Shown in pieces: positions 56,006 to 64,000 of a DNA stretch of 64,000 nt. Both the position numbers and the translations under genes were made by a program. This stretch comes from CAJBLF01 sp964424505 (GTDB lineage Bacteria > Patescibacteriota > Gracilibacteria > Absconditabacterales > Absconditicoccaceae). The first letter of the stretch is position 1; each line of letters begins with the position of its first letter. The stretch is from NCBI GenBank assembly GCA_964424505.1, contig CAYRIQ010000001.1:9095-73094 (forward strand). The letters are read 5' to 3'. A model generated the notes under the pieces. The model was not told the origin of the DNA. It searched no databases and saw nothing but the letters and a program-made list of their open reading frames with translations.

Positions 56006-56764
56006 TTATATAAAATGTCTTATATCTAATGATATTCAGCGTTTGTTGATAACTGCAAATTGTTTTTTTATTTCTTCATCTGTCTTGTTGGTGTAAAGAA
56101 TTGCTTTTGTATATAAGTGATTAGTATCTGGTTCTATAAACACAAGGGTTTCTTTTTTTATTGAGGATTCCTCTATCTCTATTTGTGGGTTATTTTCTCA
56201 TAAGCAATAAGGCAAAAATTTATATTGCAATTTATGTACGGGTAATCAGGTATTGGATCATATTAATCCATAACAGTTTCTATCTTTGCCTCTAGATATA
56301 TAGTCAGCGTTGTTTTCTAAGGCTCGCTTATAGAATAAATATTCTATATAGTTTCCAAGGAATAATCAATCAATTTTAATTTTTTCATAACTTCTAAATC
56401 ATAAATTATAGATAGTTTTTCCATCTTCTATTTTTACAATAAATATACCTCATGCCAAAAGAATACCATCTTTTTTTATAAATGCAAATTGTATGTTTTC
56501 ATCTGTATCGATTCTATCTTTAAACCTATCAATTAAATTGATTACATTTGGATTATGTTTTTGTCATATTTCTTTTGCATAGATAGATGTATAAAAATCT
56601 TGCAAGTTACTTGTATGTAATGGTTCTATACCAAAAGCATATGTATTCTCTTGCATATATTTTATTCACTTGGCTAAAATTTTTGCTTTTGCTTTTCATA
56701 AAATATATTTTAAGTCGATATTTTCGTTCTTTAATCTTCGAACAACGTATGTATAAGTTAACAT
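56006..56764 (-). CDS. GNAT/FemX-like acyltransferase-type protein
   Basis: 252 residues, TGA(Gly)-rich. The sequence has the feel of a GNAT-fold protein: a central sheet (IQFAFIKKDGILLAGGIFIV), a helix (NYIEYLFYKRALENNADYIS) and RGKDRNCYGLI, where peptidoglycan-type or aminoacyl-transferases place a substrate loop. No exact family recognised. It begins 42 bp after the ATP-grasp gene and ends 11 bp before the interrupted GNAT start, so it is cotranscribed. Confidence 0.55.
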
Positions 56765-56805
56765 AGAAATATAGAGTACTAATATATAAAAAAACATAAA
56801 ATCTA

Positions 56806-57750
56806 TTATTTTTCAACAGTTTTTTTAAAAAAGTTAATAAATCAGATACATATTTTTTTTAATATTTTTTGGTCTGTTTGATAATACCATGTTCATGGTG
56901 ATGCATTGATTTCTAAAAGGTATCGTTGTTTGTCCTTCTTACAATACGCAAAATCCATAGAAAAAATGTTTTTATCGTTTATATCCAAATCTTTATATAT
57001 ATTTTTTGATACTACTAATAACTCTTTTGGTATCGAGCTTTTTAGTAAATTATATTGTGTTCATCATGATCATAAATTGCTTCTAAAATCTCATTTTTTG
57101 GGTATTCTAAGCGTTATTTCTATTATTTTTTTGCCAGCAAACATAAGTCTTATATCATGATTATTTGTACATATTCATGGGTATCATTTTGTAAAATCTT
57201 TATATTGCTGTACGATATACAATGATTCTAGTCATTCATATTTTTTTCTTTTTTTTAGTAACTCAGGAACAGTAGTGAGTATTATTCATTTTCATCCATT
57301 AGCTCTTATTGGTTTTATAACTATTTTATTTTTAAATGATTTTTGAATAGTTTTATTTCAAAAAAAACTAGATAATAGCGAAGTAAATGGCTGATATTTT
57401 TTTAAAAACATATAATTTTCATTTTTTTCATTTCCAATAAGTGATATTTTTTTTGAAGGAATAGTTGTGAACTTTTTGAGTAATTCGTATTTGTAAATGG
57501 TTGCCATACCTTTTCTGCTTCGTATAACATCTGGAATATATTTTTTTTTAATTGTTATATATGTTCAGTCGTCAGCAATTTTATTGTATTCTGTAAAATA
57601 TTGTTTTGCTTTGTTAAATGTATTTATGCTAACTCTTACTAGCTCAATAGCATGAGTAGAAAATATATTTTGCATAAATAATCTTGATCAATACATATCT
57701 ACTCATCAGATTTTTTTTGTATATCCTGTTTCTATGGCTACTTTTAGCAT
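56806..57750 (-). CDS. ATP-grasp ligase (RimK/glutamate-ligase-like)
   Basis: 314 residues. ATP-grasp landmarks: KNKIVIKPIRANGGKGIIL (Lys and Gly-rich loop binding ATP, ~165-185), VQQYKDF (hinge), DIRLMFAGKKIIEITLRIPK (~225-245), GDFRSNLGSGG, SMDFAY and the Mg-binding EINASPGTW (~275-285). It should form amide bonds between a carboxylate and an amine, with ATP giving an acyl-phosphate. The start is one base after the stop of the upstream fusion gene, so the two are translationally coupled. Substrate unknown. Confidence 0.82.
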
Positions 57751-57751
57751 T

Positions 57752-60214
57752 TTATTTGATAAGATATAAATCTTCTATTTTTATCTTTCCTTTATACATG
57801 TCTTCAGAAGAAACTCATGTTTGTATTCGTTTATCTATTTTGGTATATCCATCTAAATATATTTTATCTTTAAGATATCAGGCTCAAATTTTTTCTGTAT
57901 TTATAATTCATCTTTTTGATCTAATGATTGTTTTAAATAGTCACTCAAGTGATCTTGTTGGGTATGCAAATCTCATATATTCTGCAGCTTTACTAAAGCT
58001 AAACTTTTGAAGTTCATGGGTTACAACATATTTTTTATGCATAGATATTTTTTCGTAATCATCAGGCAAAACTTTATTCCCATTCCATATTGCCAATCCT
58101 TCTTCATCCTTTTGATAAAAAGCTGTTCATGATTTTAAAATATTCCATCATGATTTTATGCCATTAAGATATCTGATAAGATGCGTATCAATTTCGTGCG
58201 CTAAGGTTGCACGTAATCATTCTTCTTTGAATATGGCTGATTTTGATATACTAATTTTAATTTGTTTTCCCATTATTACTGAAATTCTTGAAAGCGTATC
58301 ATAAGAAAATATAATGTCTACACCATAAATTTTTTTTGTAGTTAAATATTTTTCTATTATACTTTCTATTTCAGATAGTTTTAATGGTTTACCCAAAATA
58401 TTATCTTTTACTCAAAACTCTTTTCTATCTAATATCTTTTCTTTTGCTACTTTCAAAAGCTCATCATCAAATTCACCAAAAATTTTGGTATTGTAGAGTG
58501 CTATATTTTCAAAATCTTGCTTGCTATAAGCAAGAATAAGATTTCTTCTGAGTTCTAGTTCTTCTAGCTTTTCAATAAATAATTTTGTAAATGGACTTTT
58601 TAAGGTAGTAAGTTGTTTATAAATCTTTTTTATTTCTTCTTCTATTTGACTAAGTTTTTGTTCACTAGGTCGTTTATAGGCAAAAATAGGATTGTAATTT
58701 CCATGAAAAGTAATGAATTTATCGAGCTCACTAAAATAATTGAGCGGTCTAAGTCTTGCAGATAAATTGAGTTTTTTATTCAGTTTTTCTATTTTTTGAT
58801 CAATGATATGGAGCTCAGAAGTTTCGAGTGGATGAATATATTTTGGATCAATGACTTCTAAAGTATCAAATGTTTTGTGTATGGGTTTTATGAGATAATT
58901 ACTTGCTGTTTTATTTCCCAAAATAATTTTATTGTCTGCTAGATTTTCAAGTTTTACAAATTTTGCTTTTTTGAGAATAATGTCATTTTCATAGAGATCA
59001 AGATATCGTTCTCTTTTTGTTTCTTTGATTTTATCAAATAATTTTCCTGACATATAATTTCAGGATTTATTGAGATCAACTTCTATAATTACATCAAATT
59101 TTTCTTCGTCTTCTTTTCGTTTGAGGACAAATTTTGCATATTGAGAAAGATAGAGGAGTTTAGTTTGTCCCAAAAGATCAGATTTTTCTGGAGTAAATAG
59201 GCTTTTGGCGATTTCTACTCATTTTTCTGGATCAAGTATTGTAAGATCTTCTATTTTGTCCAATATTTTTTGTAGTTTTGTATTGCTGACTTTTTGTACC
59301 TCCAATCAAGCTCTAGCATTGATTTCGAGAAGTTTTGGTCATTCTGATGTAATAACCCAATCCAATGCTAAATATCAAAGATTTACAAAATATTGTACTT
59401 TTGATGAAAGAAAGAGAATGTCATTTCGATAGGGAATTTTTTTATTTTGGAAATGAGCAAATTTTTTTGGAAATCTAGTTGTATATATTTTATTTTTCCA
59501 AAGGAGCGATGTGATTTTTCCACTTCCTACTTCAATACCAAACCCTAAACCTCATTGAGCGAGATTTGCTTTACCGCCAGATTTCTCGGTTGGCACTCTT
59601 ATCATAGTCGCGACAGGAACAAGATTGAAAACGATGACTCTAATATCAGCCAATCCATAGTCGCAGAACTCTTTAAACAACTCTCCAGCTACTAATTTTT
59701 CTTCTACAATAATGCTATCTCCACCAAGGGTTAGTGAATATTTTCCATCAAGGATATCCAAAAGGCGTCTTCTAAATTCTTTATCCGTAAGTATAGTATC
59801 TCAGATTTGATATTTTCAATGATGATGACTATCTTCAAACGTTTGAAAAAATCTTTTTTTGATATTTGTATACCACTGAGCAATTATTTTTTTTGGAGGA
59901 AGTCGTATTTTCTCAATTATTTTATCTGATTTCTGTTCGTCGATATACTTTACAATATAGACTCATTGCCCTTTGCTTCATTGATTTGGCTTCACGACAA
60001 AATTTTTCTTTGGTAAATAAGTAAAGTCAAATTCATAAAGCTCTTTACGGTTGGAAATAATACCATAAGTTTTAGCAAAAGGGATTCATCTTTCTACGAG
60101 GAAATCTTTCGTTTGAAGTTTATTGTTCGCTAAACGAATACCTTTTTTATCATTAAATTTTTTGATGTAGAGGAGATTTCTAGCATTGTTTCCTAAAATT
60201 CCGAAATTAAGCAT
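57752..60214 (-). CDS. ATP-grasp ligase fused to DUF1704 metallopeptidase
   Basis: 820 residues. Residues 1-~310 form an ATP-grasp domain of the alpha-L-glutamate-ligase-like type: NFGILGNNARNLLYIKKFN, KNFVVKPNQGSKGQGVYIV, KSGGKANLAQGGLGFGIEVG and GPKLLEINARAGLEVQ. Residues ~430-820 form a DUF1704 peptidase with HEIDTHLIRYLNG (H673, E674, H678) and DEEGLAIWNG. One polypeptide thus carries a bond-making and a bond-cleaving domain. First gene of the cluster. TGA(Gly) falls in both catalytic cores (SKGQG, ARAG). Confidence 0.8.
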
Positions 60215-60443
60215 AAAGAAACGATTAAACGACTAAATAATAATATAATATATAATGAAAATATCATTTCATCATGGTAAAGCTCCAGTGTTTCATCGAA
60301 GTATATAGGGAAAATAGAGTAAAAATCAATGATTAGCACAAAAAAGCTTTTTGAGAATATTCAACTTGACTTTTATTATTATATAAATAAAATATCTCGT
60401 AAGAAATAAAATAGTAACGAAAAAACAAAAAAAATATAAAATC

Positions 60444-61313
60444 ATGAAAAAAGTTATTCCTTTGATGGTAATAAGCATTATATTTGTGCTTATGATCAAT
60501 AGCAGTTGCAAAAAAGATTCGCAACTCAATGCCTGGCAAAAGTTCTGGCACCATGAAACCATGGTAATGGTAGAATTAAATTCCAAACACAAGGACCAAA
60601 TTATACCTAAAATTGATCAAATAAGAACTACATTAGATCCCGTAATATGGGATCAGGATACCATAGCTTTGTATGGTCCTGGTGGCTACACAAAAACGGC
60701 AAATAAAGCCTGGTCAATTTGGTTGGAATGTTTCCACCAAACTTTAATGCCAGATACGCTATTCCCTTCAACAAAAGGGGAATTAGCTAAACTTATCCAA
60801 GCTTATCTTAATAATCGTCGAGATTATGACAAAGATAAGGCATTAAGGAAGTTATGGTTGTGCATTCCAAAAGAACTCTATGCACAAGATGAACGTTTGT
60901 GGGAGTGGTTTTTGACCAAAATACATGACTATTTTACCGTGACGTTAGGTGGTCCAGACGCATGGACAGACGGTACCAGACAAATGAGTCAAGAAATGGA
61001 GATTTATCATTTACCCACCACAAAGGACCCTAATGATCCTTGGCATTGTGAATGCCCAGGGGAAACTAGGATAACGGCATGGTACAAAAACTATGCAGAA
61101 GGTCCAGATAAAAAAATCGCTGAATCTGCAGAATATAGACAAAAAATGTCTATGTTCAAAAGACAGAACGCAGAACAACGATATGAAAAATATCTAAAAT
61201 CTCCTGATAAGGACTTCATAGGTCCCATAGGAGACTATGAGACCAAATTAGTCGTCATCGACAACAAAGAGTATTATGTACTAGAAATACCTTGTATACC
61301 CACAAGGGAATAA
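60444..61313 (+). CDS. lipoprotein without UGA codons, possibly transferred
   Basis: 289 residues. Lipoprotein-type signal MKKVIPLMVISIIFVLMINS then SC (Cys22). The mature part is Trp/Tyr/Asp-rich, with no domain recognised. Eleven glycines are all GGN; none is TGA, although most neighbouring genes use TGA heavily. The signal and composition look like Bacteroidetes lipoproteins, so transfer from a standard-code organism or an assembly chimera is possible. A terminator follows. Confidence 0.7.
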   Translation: MKKVIPLMVISIIFVLMINSSCKKDSQLNAWQKFWHHETMVMVELNSKHKDQIIPKIDQIRTTLDPVIWDQDTIALYGPGGYTKTANKAWSIWLECFHQTLMPDTLFPSTKGELAKLIQAYLNNRRDYDKDKALRKLWLCIPKELYAQDERLWEWFLTKIHDYFTVTLGGPDAWTDGTRQMSQEMEIYHLPTTKDPNDPWHCECPGETRITAWYKNYAEGPDKKIAESAEYRQKMSMFKRQNAEQRYEKYLKSPDKDFIGPIGDYETKLVVIDNKEYYVLEIPCIPTRE

Positions 61314-61320
61314 AATAATA

Positions 61321-61350
61321 AGAAGGTGGAGTTTTCTTCACCTTTTTTTC
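61321..61350 (+). terminator. intrinsic terminator
   Basis: Stem AAGGTG/CACCTT with a 10-base loop, followed by seven T residues, right after the lipoprotein gene. Confidence 0.75.
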
Positions 61351-61412
61351 CAATTGAAATTATAATAGGTTTTCATAAAATAAATAAAGATTTATATCTT
61401 TGTTATCATAGT

Positions 61413-62924
61413 ATGAAATTATATATCTACAACACGCTTACTCGCAAAAAAGAAGAATTCATCCCACTTATGCAGGATCCAACATATACATGACCAAAAA
61501 AAGACTTCGTCGGACTCTATTCATGTGGACCTACGGTATATTATGTCCCTCATATAGGAAATTATAGAGCAACATTCACGGCTGATCTTTTGAGAAATAC
61601 TTTGAAACTTATGGGATATACAGTCAAAACAGTAATGAATATTACAGATGTTGGACATTTGGTTTCTGATGGCGATGAAGGAGAAGATAAGCTAGAAAAA
61701 TGAGCAAAACGTGAAGGAATCTCTGCTCGGGAAGTGGCTCAGAAATATGAAAAAATCTTTAAAGAAGGTATGAAAGCACTCAATATTGATGACTTCGATG
61801 TGATGCCAAGAGCGACACAGCATATTGAGGAACAGATAGCATTGGTAAAAACATTGGAAGAAAAATGATATACCTATCTGATTGCATGAGATGGTGTTTA
61901 TATGGATACTAGCAAAGTTGAAAATTATGGAGAACTGATGGGACCAAATTATAAAAAACGTTTAGCTGATTTGAGTGCAGGAGAAAGAGTAGAAATGGGA
62001 GAAAAAAAACATCCAACTGATTTTGCTCTACGAAAATTTTCTCCCGAAAACGAGAAGAGACAGATGGAGCGAGACTCGCCATGGGGGAAATGATTTCCAG
62101 GTTGGCATATAGAATGTAGTGCAATGTCCAGTAAATATCTTGGTCATCAATTTGATATTCATCATGGAGGCGCAGATCATATTACGATTCATCATCCAAA
62201 CGAAATAGCACAATCTGAGTGCGGTTTTGCTGTGCATCCTCGAGTGAAATATCGAGTACACAACGAATTTTTGCAAGTAGATGGGGGGAAAATGAGTAAA
62301 TCATTAGGAAATGTATATACTTTAAAAGATATAGAAGCTAAATGATATTCTCCTTTAGATTTGAGATATTTCTACTTTATGGCGCAATATGGAAGTTTTC
62401 AAAATTTTACGTGGGACCAATTAGAAGCTGCGAAAAATAGTAGAAAATCATTGATCAAAAAAATGCAAAAACTATTTGATACACACACAAAAATTCTTGT
62501 TGTGGGCAATGAATCATCTTATGAAAACATACAAGATGAAATAACATCAAAATATGTTTGAGATGCTTTGGAAGATATGGTAGCAATGATTATGGATGAC
62601 ATAAATACACCACAATTATTAGCCATTCTCAATCAATCACTTACTGCAGTAGATAAGATGGAGGAAATAGATACAAAAGATTTGTTCATCGCTTTATATC
62701 GATTGGATACAACATTTCTTAAAGTGGGACTTTTTGATTGGATTTGAAATACACAAGAAAAAATTGATATTCCAGCAGAAGTTATTGCTGTTGCAGATAA
62801 GAGAGTCGAAGCGAAAAGCAACAAAGACTATACTCTAGCTGATGAACTAAGAAATAAAATTACTGAACTAGGATTTCAAGTAAAAGATACCAAAGATGGA
62901 TATGAAATAACGAAAAGTAACTAA
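61413..62924 (+). CDS. cysS: cysteinyl-tRNA synthetase
   Basis: 503 residues, class I synthetase. HIGH-type motif in YSCGPTVYYVPHIGNYRA with zinc ligand Cys, then VMNITDVGH. The catalytic core has GWHIECSAMS and FDIHHGGADHITIHHPNE (zinc His), KMSKS in GGKMSKSLGNVYTL, and a C-terminal anticodon-binding region with SNKDYTLADELRNKI. TGA codes several Gly, including that in the WGKGFPG segment. Complete. Confidence 0.96.
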
Positions 62925-62964
62925 CAACCCACAAATTCTTAATTTATTATTAAATGTATTAGCT

Positions 62965-63633
62965 ATGATCTTCTATTACATTCTCGCAACAATTATTAGT
63001 TTTGGAGTAGTACTTACTACCTATTTTGCGCCAGACGCATTGGCATTTCTTGGTAATGAAATAAATGAAAAATGTGCAAATATTTGAATGCTACTTCTTC
63101 GGATTACTTTGCTGGTAAAACCAATTTTCATTATATTGATGAAATATACAGAGTTTAAAACAATTTCATTTTCATGACTACGAGACTATCTCAAAACGAT
63201 AAAATGAAGATCATTACAATGACTAGGAATATTTGTATTGAGCTGTATCTATTTCATCGCTGGTGTAGGAATGAAATGGAGAAGACTGCTTGGAATTACT
63301 ACATTTCTTGCGATATTTGCTCATGCAGGAATGTGGATTGCTACACGAATGCAAGATAATTTTACATTAGTTTCCCAATTACAAACGTTCCGAATTCTAG
63401 CTTGATATATCTGATTGCTCATGTTGTTTATTTGATATAGTACTTCAAATGATTATTCAATCAGATTATTCAAATGACGTTGGAAACTTATTCAATACAG
63501 TGCATATATCGCATTATGTTTTGCTATCCTTCATCTAGTATTTCTAAATTTTTGAGAATACTTTGGTCAATTAATCATATTGGGTCTCTATATCACTATA
63601 AAATGTATAGAACAAAAGAAAATAAAAATATAA
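62965..63633 (+). CDS. ferric-reductase-like (MsrQ-type) membrane protein
   Basis: 222 residues, six membrane helices. The central LLGITTFLAIFAHAGMWIA and C-terminal YIALCFAILHLVFLNF carry His residues in the positions used for b-heme ligation in ferric-reductase-like/MsrQ proteins, and FKGRWKLIQYSAYIAL is typical. It may pass electrons from the quinone pool or a flavoprotein to an extracytoplasmic partner. No msrP is in the window. TGA(Gly) throughout. Confidence 0.72.
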
Positions 63634-63663
63634 ACACAATTTTATCTTGTGATTATAGCCTTT

Positions 63664-64000
63664 ATGGAAGAAAACTTTATTTCATACAAAGATATTTGTG
63701 AAGACCAGAATAGTAGTCTGTTTATTGAAGAAAAAACAGAAAAACATATTATTGATCCTGATCCAAAACTAATGCAGGACATTATTACTCTTTTTGAAAT
63801 TACAGAAAAATATATACAGATTGATAGTTTTATTGAGTTGAAAACAGATAAAATTGACCCATTTTTTAAAAAGCTCAATTACACATATAACGAATTTGGT
63901 GAAAGAGTTGATTATGAATATTGTCAAAAACGTTCAAAAACCATGTTGAAAAACATTACATGGGAAAAAGAAGTAGCTTTAGTAAAAGATCAAGATAAAC
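63664..64000 (+). CDS. hypothetical protein, 3' end beyond window
   Basis: An open frame from ATG 63664 to the window end (112 codons, incomplete). Acidic, no TGA in the visible part and no recognisable family. It starts 30 bp after the MsrQ-like gene, suggesting cotranscription. Confidence 0.5.
   Translation, partial: MEENFISYKDICEDQNSSLFIEEKTEKHIIDPDPKLMQDIITLFEITEKYIQIDSFIELKTDKIDPFFKKLNYTYNEFGERVDYEYCQKRSKTMLKNITWEKEVALVKDQDK

Noticed and set aside
1..64000. Widespread in-frame TGA suggesting mass pseudogenisation
   Set aside because: The fragments join perfectly with TGA as Gly, at conserved glycines, and all genes end in TAA or TAG.
1..64000. CRISPR arrays, tRNA or rRNA genes
   Set aside because: No regularly spaced direct repeats with spacers, and no cloverleaf or rRNA sequence could be recognised in the gaps.

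Overview
The window reads as a chromosomal segment of an AT-rich candidate-phylum bacterium that translates UGA as glycine (genetic code 25; Absconditabacteria/SR1 or Gracilibacteria). With the standard code nearly every housekeeping gene is broken by in-frame TGA. With TGA=Gly the fragments join into full-length RpoB, RpoC, EF-Ts, MutL, CysS, L10 and others, and TGA falls at invariant glycines such as the P-loop of MurD and the lipobox of the FKBP lipoprotein. All CDS below use code 25 (stops TAA/TAG only). An AMP phosphorylase with a short pyruvate kinase fits Absconditabacteria best; that placement is inference.

Layout. 1-6250: a partial unknown gene, AMP phosphorylase, pyruvate kinase, a secreted 3D/peptidoglycan-binding protein and small unknown genes. 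6300-19900: an information-processing block (L10 leader, rplJ, rplL, rpsB, a frameshifted membrane protein, tsf, an S6-S18 fusion, rpmH, rpoB, rpoC, rpmA, rpmF, nusB). 20044-27397: two large minus-strand surface proteins sharing a repeated C-terminal module. 27498-30351: divergent murL and murD, an epimerase-dependent route to D-glutamate in peptidoglycan. 30397-41829: S41 protease, isochorismatase-like hydrolase, NrdR, an FKBP lipoprotein, MutL, NusA, HemW and several unknown genes. 41858-52000: an [FeFe]-hydrogenase-like protein, RimO (frameshifted), a C-terminally truncated UvrB, L9, DUF4230 and DUF192 proteins, RnpA, an AI-2E-type permease and MurF, whose locus has two 10-N gaps and a foreign-looking chimeric stretch. 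52172-60214: a minus-strand cluster of a 7TM/transglutaminase-type membrane protein, a DUF1704 (QEGLA/MATCAP-like) metallopeptidase, two acyltransferase-like genes, an ATP-grasp ligase and an ATP-grasp-DUF1704 fusion. 60444-64000: a lipoprotein with no UGA codons, CysS, a ferric-reductase-like membrane protein and a partial gene.

The two most notable features are that ligase/peptidase cluster, which looks like a writer/eraser system for amide-linked amino-acid tails, and a family of palindromic repeats that occurs between genes and also in frame inside hemW, rimO (twice) and probably rplJ. Cell-wall genes (murL, murD, murF, the 3D/PG-binding protein) indicate a peptidoglycan-containing envelope. 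The surface proteins, the S41 protease and the ligase cluster suggest active modification of the cell surface.
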